A stretch of DNA of 64,000 nt, taken from positions 3,250,908 to 3,314,907 of the forward strand of contig NW_006763290.1 in the NCBI RefSeq assembly GCF_000218685.1, in the 5' to 3' direction. Made by a program: the position numbers and the translations under genes. Within the stretch, counting starts at the first letter, position 1. Every line of letters begins with the position of its first letter. This stretch comes from Serpula lacrymans var. lacrymans S7.9 (Eukaryota > Basidiomycota > Agaricomycetes > Boletales > Serpulaceae). The notes below the pieces were generated by a model. That model saw nothing but the letters and a program-made list of their open reading frames with translations. It was not told where the DNA came from and ran no database searches. Of this stretch, positions 8,962 through 20,522 are shown in pieces.

Positions 8962-11768
8962 TCAAACGCCTTTTCTCCTGTCGTTTCCACTACCGATGAT
9001 GTTACCATTACAGATAATCTTTTTCAAGTTTGTGGTAGGAATGATGGTACTCTCGGCGTAGGACGAGTAATGAGCAAGATTCGGAGTCTAATATAAATTT
9101 AGTGATCAAACGAATGCGGATAATCATCCTGTCAGTCTACTCACCCACTTATCCTGACCCAAAATCAGCCTGGCAAGCCAAATAGCAGCAGCAGCTATCA
9201 ATGATGGAGGTGCAGCCAACAATCTCCACTCTAGGCATTGATTCTCGAGGAAGTACTTGACAATTGTGCAAGCCTTCACGTCAAATTTGTCTGCCTTGCT
9301 GATCCGCCTCAAGAAGTGCATTGGGCTGGGATAACTCAAATTCCAGTCGAGCGTCTTCAAGACATAGCACTCTGCTTGGAGGATCTCAGTTTCGAGCGAG
9401 ATAGGTCCAAGAGTATTTGCTTCCCTGAGAGATATAAGAAAATCCCAGAAAGCGAGCAGAGCTGGGTGTGTCCAAGCGGTCTGAGAACTGTTCGCTACCC
9501 CTGATACTGGGCCACTGGGAAGCAGAATGTCCTCGCCCGGTAGTGGATCCAATATGACTGTGATGGTCGCGTCATCCCAGGGTAGTCTTCCACGTACAGG
9601 AATAAGCTAAGCTCCCCTAGCATAAGGAGTATCCAGATATTCCAGGACTGATTTGGAATTATATGGTGAAAATGGTACTTTGTCTGTTGTGGCATAGGGC
9701 TTAACGCGCAACGCGCAACGCAGTTTTAGGCAGGCAATCTGTAAAATGGGCAGAGTAAAAGTGGGGCTATTGTGCGATCCATTTAGGACGATTAATGTTG
9801 AAAGTTGCTCTAAGCCAAAAGACCACGAACCTGAGGTATCACTGTGAAAAGTGGAGAGATGTCATAACGGGTCCTTTTAGATGGCCTTACCAAATCATTT
9901 GGAGACGGTTCTTGTGAAAGAGATCGAGCTCTACGTCGAGAAGTCCTAGCCTCGTCTGTGAGCAGTTCAGGATCTTGTATTTCGGACTCGTGTCTGTTTA
10001 TTTTCCCCGGACGTTTTCGGTCATAACTATGAAAATAATCAGACAAATATTCAAAGTCTGTGCTTTCAAAGCTAGATAAATCATCTAGCGTGAAGTAGTC
10101 CCAGTCCGTAACGCCTGGGCTTGCCCCCCAGTCCTTGAGATCCCGAGCCCACGAGCCAAACCTTCCTTGTTCCTCCGACGCTAAAGTAGGAGGATCTAAA
10201 GCAAACTTGAATAGTTTCCTATCGGAAAGGTCTAAGAATGAATTCAGTTCATTGACAATACCCAAACGAGGACAGATAGTGCACACCAAAGTCGTATTCG
10301 CCAAAACTCGCACTGGTGTTCACCCAACCATTTGAATAACACGCAGCATTTACGAGAGCCCTCCCGTTTTCAACAAGAGACGTTGGCGGAGATAAGTGTA
10401 CGAAGAATCGGCACAGTACAAGAAGTGCGCAATGGATAGAGCCACAATTTCTTCAACCTTTGCCGCAACAAAAAGGCAAGTGATACCGACTAGTTGCAAC
10501 TTTGCAAGGGAAACGACGCGTGCGGAAAGGAATCGATCGATAAGGTTAACGCACAAGAACAGTGTTTCTGGCAAAAGACGAAAACGGACGTGGACTTGGA
10601 CCAGCCAGTCAGTGAGGATTCCACGCATCTTCCACGCAAGCTCTTTCTGGCTTTCCATGTAGTTCGGGTTGGGCATAGTGGTAAGCTGCACGTTATGAAT
10701 CATCAGTGATATAGTTAATGAGTATGTCAAAACAATGCGCACCTCGATCTCTTTCATGTAGTTAAAGATCTCAATCATATACTCGCTAACCATCAAATGG
10801 TCGTCTGCATCCTCGGCATTGAGGTCATCCCATTGGTCACCGTAGGGATCTGCCTCTGGTTCACTATTTGCGTAAGCTTCAAGAGCAGCTTCTTCGGCTT
10901 CCTGTTGTAACTGTTCTTGTTCAAAGAGTTTCACTTCGTCAGGGATGTCTGAGGACGTGCGCCGCTTCTTGAAGACACAATTGTCCTCAATGTCATCCTC
11001 GTGCTTTGCGGGGGCTGAGTTGGCAGGCGAGTTGGAACCTCTGATGGACAAGTCTCGTCTACAACGGTTTGCAAAGCTAAACCCGAACGTCTCATCGAGA
11101 CCCGGCGTGGCTGAGGTTCTGCTGAGGGAGCTGCATTGGTAGTTGGATGGTCATCGATTGCCATGGCATCTTCATCTGCAACCTTTCCAGACTCCTCCTT
11201 CACCTTGTCCAGATTCTGCGCTTGAGGTGCCACAACTGTACTCCTTGTGGCAAGATGTGTTGTAGAACCTGAGACAGTGCACAACGGTTGCCTTGCTGCA
11301 GCAACCAGGGACGGTTTCGACTTGATCACAATGCCATCAAATTTCTCCTTAACCTCCTTGACGGGATCAGCTTCTTTCCTCTTCCCTTTGACTTCCTTAG
11401 CTGGAATGTTAGTGGTTTTGTTCTTGTTCACGAATCTCGTGACTTCTCCCAGAGCCTCACACTTTCTCTTCCCTTGAGTGGCGAGATTGACCTTGTTCTC
11501 ATCATTACCGTTCGCCTTTGCTCAAGATGCAGTGGTTGCAGCAGTAGCTCAGGTCAGACCACCAGTCGTAGCAGTACCAGAGCCATTCGATGATGGGGGT
11601 TTCACTCGGGCAGTAAGACGCGATGGACGAGCATTGGCATTCTCGTTATCTTTAAGAGTTGTCGTACGAGTCGTCCGCATTACACGCCGTGTCTATTAAA
11701 TGAGCGATGAAGTCACAGCAACGAGCGAGTAAAAGATAGAGAAAGCTCACAGGAATATTCGAAGCCAT
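8962..11768 (-). pseudogene. B-type cyclin pseudogene
   Basis: Functional relatives activate Cdk1 for mitosis. Exon 1 is 11768-11751 (MASNIP); its intron has donor GTGAGC at 11750-11745 and an acceptor at 11693. Exon 2 starts TRRVMRTTRT and includes KVNLATQGKRK, an acidic linker, and, after an intron at 10742-10686, the cyclin box start MRGILTDWLVQVH (the MRAIL motif) and LFVAAKVEEI. The box resumes at ETEILQAECYVLKTLDWNL (from 9393) and continues RRISKADKF, LLAAPPSLIAAAAIWLARL, an intron at 9144-9088, and TPNLAHYSSYAES. Lesions seen: TGA at 11549-11551 and 11522-11524; a frame change near 11040-11060; about 1.0 kb of foreign sequence between YT (10395) and ETEILQ; loss of the usual C-terminus after TTNL (about 9030). 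Cys stands where the family has Arg at three places, as expected from CpG decay. Not functional as read. Confidence 0.9.
9810..10313 (-). CDS. Hypothetical 167-aa frame inside the cyclin insertion
   Basis: Open frame lying wholly within the segment that splits the cyclin box. It is acidic in the middle (YFTLDDLSSFESTDFEYLSD) with two basic, nuclear-localisation-like patches (DRKRPGK; RPSKRTR). No family is recognised. It could be a captured gene piece, part of an unknown mobile element, or an exon of the inserted DNA. No tell-tale transposon ends were found around it except a 6-bp direct repeat (TATCTC on the minus strand) at 9398-9403 and 10389-10394. Confidence 0.35.
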   Translation of the reverse strand: MRVLANTTLVCTICPRLGIVNELNSFLDLSDRKLFKFALDPPTLASEEQGRFGSWARDLKDWGASPGVTDWDYFTLDDLSSFESTDFEYLSDYFHSYDRKRPGKINRHESEIQDPELLTDEARTSRRRARSLSQEPSPNDLVRPSKRTRYDISPLFTVIPQVRGLLA

Positions 11769-11882
11769 GAACAAGAAATGTCCGTTGAACAATAACTAGG
11801 ATATGATAGACAACAGAAATGAAAAATGAAAGGGTAAGAACGTTGCAGACTGAAGCCAAAGCTTGTCTGTTCCCAGTTGTCC

Positions 11883-14800
11883 TTAGGTATGCTTCGCTGG
11901 CAATTCGAACCACATCTTCTTTGTGCGCAAGAACCAATCAGAATCGACTGTGTCAATGAGAAAGAAGTCGCCAGAAACTTCGTAGTCTGGGGCCATAGCT
12001 GCACCACAAACTATTGAACGAAGAGGGACGAACTCAGCATCTGAGCGTGAATTTGCCCGAATTCGCCAGAGCCCAAGGTCCTTGTCTTTGTGTCACCGCT
12101 GACCTACTGGAGCATCATATGGTTGAACCAGTGCAAACGGATAATCAACCTGATCAATGGTACAAATAAATAGCATGATGAGGCGAGCAAAAATCCTTGA
12201 GTCCACTGTTTGCAGTAGGACACAATCATATTGTGGATGATTGTAAAACCAAGGGTTACATCGAAGGTAATCGGTATATTGTTGCCAATCGACTATAGAT
12301 TCATAGTCAACTTTCATGAAACAATATTCTGTAATCTTGTCTTCAGCCCCCAATTTGATGCGTTTCCCACCAGGGAATGCTATATTATTTGCGCTGAAAA
12401 ATATGTTAAGGTAATTTGAGAGCCTTATACGAAAGCTTGTGAATGCTGTATCATCCTTGCGTGCTTCTTCCAGGCCTTGAAATGATGTTGCAGGACACTT
12501 TGAGCCTAGCAACACATGACTCGTTTTGGTGATCTTCAAGTCAACTTCATCCCCTTCAAGATCACCCATTAACTGGCTATCAAAAGCTGCTATATCCTGG
12601 CGGATAAAGCATGACACCAGACACTAATGGTCAGCCTGAAGGATCTAAGTGATGATATCAGATACTGGTTGTCCTTATAAATTAGACAGACCAACCTGTT
12701 CAGCAACGTGTTTGAAGTTTGTTCGGAATCGATAAGAATCCTTGAGTGGGCCATGTAACTGCTCGTTTGGTTTTGTATTGTAGTTCCGGGTTACGCCTTT
12801 TGCTTCGATGTCTTCAAATGCATGTTTATTCATGTGCATCTTCGGAAAGTTCCAACTTTTGTCTCTAAGTCCATCTGCCGCCTTTAAATATTCCTGCACA
12901 AGTCTTTAATAATTAATGAAAAATAATGATGGCAACCTACATCCATAGCTTGTGAAAATAGCTTCAAAGCTTGTCTACCAGCTGCAATAGTCTCTGTCGT
13001 GTGAACTGTTAGTCCTGTATACATATCAACATCAAGGAAGAGGTGAATGCTCTTCAAAAGAAGATGTGCTGGCTTGTGTAATCGAACATCAAATATATTG
13101 TGCGAAGCAAAGATAACCATCTACAATAGGTATTTAAAAAACGACGAAGGATGAACCATACTGATTATACCTTGGATATATCTTCATGCTTTGTTGCATC
13201 CGAAAATTCTATGCTAGCCACTCTGTCAAAATGGTTCAGATTTCGCCAACGAGGCATACCATTGAACCTAGTGTGATTTAATATATGTTATAAGTGTTAA
13301 TAAGATAAGAGTGCGTACTGATCATCAAGCTGATGGGATGCTGCTCGGCCCTCTGCTTCTATCCAGAATAAAAACTCCTTCCAGAGATGATGGCCCCATA
13401 GGCCACTATTATGTGCATGTAGCCGGTCCCAAGATAATGCTTGATGCACATCAGAGTAACGGAACCTCCAAAAGACATTCTTATCCCATATGAGCATAAT
13501 ATAGCAGTATTAAAGATATCTCACCTTAACAGGACGAAGTCCACAGTTTTTGAGGACAATTCCCTTGTCTGCCGCTGTTTGCTGCTGCTCCGCTTCTAGT
13601 AATATAGATTCTGAATGAGCACTGGTCCGACGAGTAAATGTCTGTGTTGTATCTGAAAGTTTGTCCCTCGGTACAAGGCATATTGGGCACGGAAAATTAC
13701 AATTTGTCCCACGTAATGAAGACATTGCACATCTATGAAGGATAAATAACTAGTTGATGGATACAAAGAATTTACTTACTGTTCCTCGTAGTCAGCAGAA
13801 AGTATCAAAATAATAGGGAAAAGATAAAGAACATCACCCTCAGTGCGCTGATAATAATAGCCAGTCTTGGCATGAAGTTCTAAAGATTCAACAACTTTTA
13901 AAAATGATTCATGCTATACGACATTCTTGAAGTTAGCAAAACTCTTTTTACCCTTATGTTCCTCATCTTCCGGCACCTGTAATGAATAACCATTATGCTC
14001 TGTATAATAGTGTGGATTGAATAATATATACCACCGGAAGCCACCCTACAACTCTTCCACCTCCAACACCTGTACCATTTCGGATATCAGTGGGCAAGTT
14101 TGCACATCGTGCAATTACGGGATAGCCCTTTACAGTCCCGAAAGAAGACAGAATTGTTTTATCAGCATATAAAATAAAACATAGAGGCTTTCCACCATCT
14201 GGAAGCCTTGACTACAACATGTATATTAATTGTATACAATAGCAAATAAGTTCAACATCACATACTTGAATATCCCAGAAATCCCCAGCTGTCCATGGTT
14301 CGTCAATGAACTGTACAAAATTGTCACCGTTAAATTTGGAAAGCCGTTCGGCATCAAATACAAAGTGCTCTGAGAGGTGCGGGTTCCCTAATAAGTCCAA
14401 TGCCCAATCCCACAGCGAACGAAAATGAACATCAAAGGAATGGTCTTTGCCTTGATATGGTACATTGATTACAGTCTTTTCAAACTGGACTTATTTGTTG
14501 TCAGTTCTTATACGCAATAAATGTGTACAATATCACAAACCGGAGTTAGGGCATGAGAAGCAATCTTCCATGTCTCGTAAAGGTCAGATTGATCTTTCAG
14601 AGTGAACGAGCCAGGGTCTTGTATACTCTGGTGAATGACCTTGACTAATCTATTTATCTGGTCTTTATTTAACGCTGCTTCAAGAGCGACCTCCGCAAAT
14701 TCAAAGTCAACCCGGGATTTGAATGGCTGCCACGGACATGAGTTTTTGATGCGTGCTTTGCCAGAAAATCCACGTTTGAAATCAGAGAAATGGTCCACTT

Positions 14801-15337
14801 TTGCAGTGCGGCCACTTGTAGGGTGGTACTCAGTTTTGATATCATCTATTTGAAGACTTTCCCCCATGAAGTTCAGCCCGACAGGGGGTGCATCATGAAA
14901 ACGAGATGATCCTGTAAAGATAAAATAGTAACGACCGACAAGCACCAGACTGATATATACCTACCATAGTTATCTTCTACGTCAAAATTGGTGTCGGTGT
15001 TTTCCCATACATGTTTTGACGAAGATCCCACTGCAAATTGTTTCTCTAGTTTTTTCGCTAAGCAGAAACGTTAATGAGTACTCAGTTTCCATGTCAGACT
15101 GATCTGCCTACCTTCTTTTTTTTCTTTCCGAAGCTGCTTGTCTAATTGAAGGTCTTGCGCCAAATGTGCCATCCGCTTTATACATGTTGCTTTGTGTCTG
15201 GGGAGGCCCATAGGCTTGAAACGTCCCCCGCAGGAAGGGCAAGCTTTGAGGCCATCATCGTGATTGTCGAGAGCAATAGATTCTGTGTGGAGATACACAC
15301 TGGGAACCTTTTGCTTGTCCTTCGGCATGCTTATCAA
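11883..15337 (-). mobile_element. Plavaka-type (KDZ superfamily) transposase gene, nearly intact
   Basis: Multi-exon minus-strand gene starting near 15337 (MISMPKDK; an internal Met at 15328 is possible). In order: a C-x2-C...H...C zinc finger (CPSCGGRFKPMGLPRHKATC); a linker with FHDAPPVGL; WDWALDLLGNPHL; the typical block YADKTILSSFG ... GYPVIARCANLP ... GVGGGRVVGWLP; a CPICLVPRDKL Cys pair; a helical domain with WNFPKMHMNKHAF and NEQLHGPLKDSYR; and a C-terminal part to TAA at 11883-11885. About nine introns of roughly 50-70 bp separate the exons. These blocks mark the fungal Plavaka branch of the DDE-type KDZ transposases, which cut and paste DNA. One clear lesion: TAG at 13914-13916 where the family has Trp (KNVV*HESF). 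Terminal inverted repeats were not located. Its 3' end lies only 114 bp before the cyclin start codon. Confidence 0.85.
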
Positions 15338-15591
15338 GGAGTTGTTGATACAGAGTTCTTGAGGATAGAGCTTGAAGCCAGTACAGATATACAGTTATGG
15401 GCGAAGCTGACTATGTACAGACAGATTGAAGGACATTGTCGTTGGTGAGAGCGAATTGATGCGGACGCAATGTGGTTGCCATTTGGTTGCAACCGAACCG
15501 GCCGACTGTTAGTAAGCTACACTGCTTGCACGCTGCTTATCACACCAACCCAATCACGTGCTCTTGCAACCAGTATAGGAAATCTCCGACA

Positions 15592-15650
15592 TATGCTCCA
15601 TGGAGAACAATGGCTGCTTTGGCAGAGACCGGGTTTATCCGGTTTTGTCA
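15592..15650 (-). repeat. Copia LTR fragment
   Basis: 59 bp reading TATGCTCCATGGAGAACAAT and on to GTTTATCCGGTTTTGTCA match the outer end of the minus-oriented copia LTRs at 41391-41453 and 46262-46315. It ends at the LTR terminus (TGACAAAA on the minus strand). Confidence 0.8.
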
Positions 15651-16589
15651 TCTGTTCTGTGTTTTGGTCCCCTTATTGTGGTGAGTTACCTGAGCATTAG
15701 CATTCATCTCTATGGTGCACAAAAAGGCAAGGTAAAGTTTTTCAGCACCAACTCATTTAAAGTACAGTTTTGCAGGTATCTCTGATAATTGACATTGTTT
15801 GATCATTGCTGTTTACCCCGTTTCTGCCGCACTTAGTTGTAGGTGCTCCAAAAATTGTATGTCAGGATCTGGCTCTGTCTGCTACCACAGAAACCACTAT
15901 ATTGAATAGAAAGCAAAGGAAACGAGAATGAAGAGGCGATGGTATCAAGTCATATGAATTGCTTACAAATGAGAGGGCGAGTCATGCAGATTGGTACATA
16001 AGAGGTATAAAAGTTCGGGGAAGAAAAAAAACTTCAATGTCGAAATGGAAACCTGGAACCTCTGGGTCCAGGAATAATCTAGCTTTTTTCGCAGTGATAC
16101 TAGGCACATCACGCAAACGCACCGTCAATAAGTTTTGCGATACACAGAACGTATACTATGCAGGAGAACAATGCAAGATTGATACCGTATAGGTGCAAGA
16201 CATGGAGATGGGGACGGGAGTAACACAGTATAATGGAAAGTAGGAGTAAATAGGTTGTGTACGAAGAAACACTCTTGAGACTAAAACAGGGAGAAAAGGG
16301 AAAAATAATCAATATCGAAAAGCAGAAGAGAAGGAAGCGTCGCAAAGATGCACAGCATATGAAGGGTGCCAGATGAGCGATATGGACACAACGTGAGAGT
16401 TTGCTAGAATAGAAAGGTGCAATGAAACAAAAATGTGTCAAGAATAAGCCAGGTTTAGACAGCGAAATAGAGATAGTCTAATGACAACAGTAAACCGGAG
16501 TAAACCAAAAAAATGACAAACAACATAAAATCAATAGAACAGAAAAATCATCGTCAAAGACAGGGAGACGAAGACGTGATGATATATTT
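15651..16589. other. Intergenic, no gene recognised
   Basis: Low-complexity AT-rich sequence, likely including the 3' untranslated region of the ankyrin/CCCH gene that ends at 16590. No conserved frame is seen on either strand. Confidence 0.5.
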
Positions 16590-18697
16590 TTATGCAGAGA
16601 CAAAAACCTCCTTCACAACATCGGGCGTACCATTAGTTATAGCGGCAAAAGACATGGGGAGCTTCGTGGTAATCGCGTTGTCATGAGATACGTCAGTCTG
16701 AACGCCATTATGCTCCACGACCGGCTTACTGTCCTAAGAGAATGAATTTGAATTTACCGATAATCAAAGAGACCAAGGCAGTTTCATACCTGCACATTCC
16801 TCGGAGGGCGCTGCTCGGAAGGAACAGACTCCTTCATGTTGTCTTTGCGTAAAGGAGGCGGAGCTTGCAGTATCTGCGCCGCAGTAGGACCGTTAAGACC
16901 ATTGAACAGAGGGCCACCAGAGGCTGAGCCTCTAGACGGGGGTGTTGTAGATCCTCCTAGGACAGGAAAGTCATCTGCGTTAGGAACTCTTTGCCTTTGC
17001 GCCGTTTTTTTGTCTACTCGGGGTACGTGACCTGACTTGAGGCCCTGAACATAGCGAGAGCGACTACCTGCATCTGTAGATTGCGAGCGAGTCGATCCTT
17101 CAAACCCATTCTGACGATGAGCAGTCTCCTGTACCTGACAGTTTAGACATGCGAATGACTTATTAAGTTAAAACAGTGTCTCACCTCCCGCGCGGAAGTA
17201 TTAGAATTTTTTTCTTCAATTGGGGGAAAACCATTCGGTGCACCACCACGGCGCGGACCGCGACCAGCAAAGTTAGATGGGTGATGAACATTAGGCCCAT
17301 CTGGAAGAACGTGAGGGAACCGACAGTCGTCGCTAAGCGATAGTTAATGCATTTCCATCAGCTGGCACTAAAAAGCTAACATACCCATTCCTACACCTGC
17401 CCGAGGGGAAGAAGAGACAAGGTGGCTTACGTCCACCTCCAAGTGAACCTCGACGCATGCTTCCACGACGGTGATGACCCATACTGTCACGATAGTTTGA
17501 CACTTGACCGTAGCCGTTCTCAGAAGCGTGCATAGGGGGGGATTTCGGGCCACCGTTCATATCGGGGAAATTGGAGTGTATATTGACGGCTTGAGGTGGA
17601 TAGAGGGCTACGGGATCAGAACGAACAGTAAAGGGAGGAGCAGAAGCGGACCCATTGTGAGCAACATTGTGATACATTATTTGTGGGGATTGCGGACCGT
17701 GAGCGGACTGCGGTTGATGGAGAGGAGGGAGAGCGGGAATAGAAAGAGGAATGGGAGCCTGACCCGGATGAACGTAGGGCGAAGAAGCGGGGGACATATG
17801 ACCGTAGGGGGTTTGATTGGGACTGAAAGGACCTTGTACTGGAGAGAGAATGTCGGAGCCCGATCTAGCATGAATGAGTGGTGGATTGGGGGGAGTGTTG
17901 TGAGGGCCTGACGGCGGGGTGTTTATGTGAGAAGGGACTGGTGGAGGAGGATGAGGAACACCATAATAATTGGGGGGATAAGAATGGGGGGCCATGTGGT
18001 CGTAAGGAGGGGGATACTGAGGTGGGGGCGGCATTGGACCCGAATAGTACGGGCCCTGGGGATGAGCAAAAATGCAAGAAGAGCCATAGCGACACGCAGG
18101 GAAGTACCTGCATGGAATGAAACGAGCGATTTCAGGGGGAGGAAGATTACCTGGACCAGATTGATCGGGGAGAGGAAGGGAAGGATAGTAGGCGATAGAG
18201 CCATCGGGAATGGGAGGTGGTTGAGGCATGCCAGGATAGTACGGGTAAGGAGCAGGCGGGACGGGATAATAGCGCTTTGCAGGATCAGAGTTGGGGTCCT
18301 GAGGATAGTTATTATCCTGGGGAGTAATTGCAAAGTGGGGATTTTCAGAGTGAGCAGAAACAATGATGTCCAATATGATGGGGTCAGAAGTATATTGTTG
18401 GGGAGAAAAAGAAACGTCTGCGTCTGAAAAAGAAAAGATGAGAAAGTGGGAGCTGAGAAAGATAAATCGCAAACTTTTGTCGAGGAGGGCTTTTATGACG
18501 TCAAGATGAGCGTTCTTTACGGCCTGGATGAGAGGTGTTGCACCGTTGTGATCTGGGGATAAGGTAAGGGGGAGATGGTAGGATAAGAGAGAAGATATAC
18601 CCGAGATGTTGATGTCTTGGGGGGCAGCGTCTTTGAGAATGTCGAGGACAGCCTGGATGTTACCGTCAGCAGAGGCGTGCCACAACGCAGAGACCAT
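16590..18697 (-). CDS. Ankyrin-repeat and tandem CCCH zinc-finger protein
   Basis: Start chosen at 18697 (MVSALWHASADGN), because the upstream in-frame Met is followed by low-complexity sequence and the ankyrin motif begins right here. Two ankyrin repeats (ALWHASADGNIQAVL; GATPLIQAVKNAHLDVIKALL) are interrupted by short introns. Then a long Pro/Tyr-rich region and two CCCH fingers: C-x5-C-x5-C-x3-H (IPCRYFPACRYGSSCIFAH) and C-x7-C-x5-C-x3-H (CLFFPSGRCRNG then DDCRFPH). The second is split by an intron at about 17345-17385 (donor GTATGT, acceptor TTAG). The tail is Ser/Gly-rich and disordered, ending KEVFVSA then TAA at 16590-16592. CCCH pairs of this kind usually bind RNA and ankyrin repeats bind proteins, so a post-transcriptional regulator is likely. 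No lesion seen; a normal host gene in tandem with the dehydrogenase upstream. Confidence 0.88.
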
Positions 18698-18884
18698 TGA
18701 GCAAGAATAAGAGATGAAGTGCACAAATGAAAAAAAAAAAAAAGAAAAAAAAAAGAACAGGAGGAGTCGTCTGCCAAACTTTCTTCGGCTTTCGGCTCTC
18801 CCTAGTCCTCAAAAAATTGTGTGGGAATATTTGAGTTCATTATCTAATCTCACGTGCTACATCACGTGTTCGCATCATCCCTAT
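18698..18884 (-). promoter_or_regulatory. Short intergenic promoter region with long T-rich tract
   Basis: 187 bp between the dehydrogenase stop and the ankyrin/CCCH start. On the minus strand it has a run of nearly uninterrupted T (complement of 18728-18755), a pyrimidine tract common just upstream of fungal start codons. No TATA box is obvious. Confidence 0.5.
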
Positions 18885-20522
18885 CTACTTGCTACTTCTC
18901 AGTTTCCCCAAGAGTCGTTGCGCCGGCCCTCCTGTCGTTTCAGGTAGATCAAGTTCACGCGACGGAGGCCGACTCATCAATTCTTGCACTCCCTCTTGCA
19001 CTCGTTTCCCTGTCTTCACATCAGTATTTCTTCTGTACATGTCCTCGGTAACTATTACCTTCATATAGCACCTGGTATATCTGCCGTCACCCTCCGTTAG
19101 TTCCCTTTTTGACTTGTCACTATTCCACACTCACCCCATTCGCAATTGGCGCATCAACTCCCAGTTCATCAATTATCTTCTTCAGCCCCTTCGCCGTAGT
19201 CACACCCTCCGCCACACTTCCCAACGTCTTGATGATCGTCTCTAACGACTCTCCCTTCCCTAGTCGATATCCTACAGTGTAGTTCCGACTGCTCGACGAA
19301 CTACACGTTAGGAACAAGTCTCCTACTCCTGCCAGGCCTAAAAACGTCAGCGGTGATGCCCCATAGGCAGTCCCAATCCGGGTCATTTCCGAAAGCCCTC
19401 TTGTAATAAGACCTTGGCACAGCTGTCAGATACCTCGTTTATTTATGCGAACGTGAACCTTACTAGCTCGTGTGTTATTTTCAAATCCTAATCCATCAGA
19501 CATTCCTGCCGCAATCGCGTATACATTCTTCAGCGCACCAGCTAATTCCAGCCCAATCGGGTCTCCACCTGTGTAGCTGCATCTCAACAACATCAGTATC
19601 CCACACACATCGAGAAAATATGCTCTTACCAACGAAACCACGGTTGATGGAACAGCTCAGACGCCTTCTTCGCCTGCGCTTCACACAAAGAAGCTACAGA
19701 CACTGACGTGGGTTGTCGTCGGACAACTATTTCCAGGTCAGTGTATAGGTAGATAAAATCGAACCAACCCGCTCGCACCCACTTTCCTTTGCAAACGACG
19801 GTCCTGACTGTGAGTATCCGCGTGACTCAGTGAATGTAATCCACCATCGCGTCTCTTCATCCAACTCACTATGAATGTAGCTGACCTCGCTACCTCACCT
19901 CCACATGTGTCTGCGATAATCTCCAGTGTCAGTGCCTGCGTACCAGTCTCTATACCTTTGTTCACAAAAATCAGAAGAGGTAACTTGTGCGAGTCGATCT
20001 TTGGACGCAACGCGCTGAGCGTATCTCTAGTTGGAAAACATGAATACGATATGTCTAATAAATGACGTTTATTTCAGACCTCAGGCCCTGAGTGGGAATA
20101 GCAAACAGCAGCACATCCATTTCCTGAATCAGATTGCGGTCTGGGATATCTGGCCCCACAGCTTGGATGTTCGAAGAGAACAGGTGGTCCTTCAGATATC
20201 CTGGATTGCGATGATGCAAATTAAAATACTGAACGACAGTTTCATCGCGAGACCATATGTAAACGTCGTGATCAGAATCGCCGAGATGGTCTGCGAGACA
20301 ACTTCCAAAGTTTCCCGCTCCGAGGACGAGTACCCTGGACTTTGCAGAACTGTGCTTTGAGATCACCATTGGAAAATTTGACCGAAGAAGGAAGCGGGAG
20401 TAATTACGGGTGAATAGCAGTGGACACTTTGAAGGACAAGTGAAGCATGGGTTCGGAGCGTATCTAGCCTTTTGTGGTGCTATCAAGCTCTTAGGTCGGA
20501 AAGAGAGCGTCCAGCGAATCAT
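18885..20522 (-). CDS. Glycerol-3-phosphate dehydrogenase (NAD(P)+), GpsA type
   Basis: Reduces dihydroxyacetone phosphate to sn-glycerol 3-phosphate, feeding glycerolipid and glycerol synthesis. NAD-binding GAGNFG at residues 68-73; then [24 protein letters not shown], the [17 protein letters not shown] substrate-site block with its Lys, [14 protein letters not shown] and IANG; it ends [10 protein letters not shown]. This block set is the bacterial GpsA-like form rather than the yeast Gpd1 style. The 50-odd residues before GAGNFG are basic and Ser/Arg-rich, so the long start (20522) may give a mitochondrial presequence; M52 would give a cytosolic form. Introns include 20079-20027, one before and one after a 25-nt exon (19807-19783), one at about 19634-19579, and others up to 19.0 kb. 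No lesion seen. It lies in the same direction as, and 187 bp before, the ankyrin/CCCH gene. Confidence 0.92.
19783..19807 (-). other. 25-nt micro-exon of the dehydrogenase gene
   Basis: Encodes SGPSFAKE plus one base. The upstream intron ends CTCACAG before it; the downstream intron opens GTGGGT (19782-19777) and ends GAAATAG at 19727. Joining to the next exon gives ...FAKEIVRRQPT, restoring the frame and the family motif. Confidence 0.85.

Noticed and set aside
9394..10394. The 1-kb cyclin interruption as a simple intron
   Set aside because: No good GT donor directly after the SSYT codons and no AG directly before ETEILQ; other introns in the gene are 52-58 bp. Left open as a finding.
17504..18427. 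Plus-strand frames of 135-166 residues opposite the CCCH gene
   Set aside because: Shadows of the Pro/Tyr-rich coding region of the ankyrin/CCCH protein.
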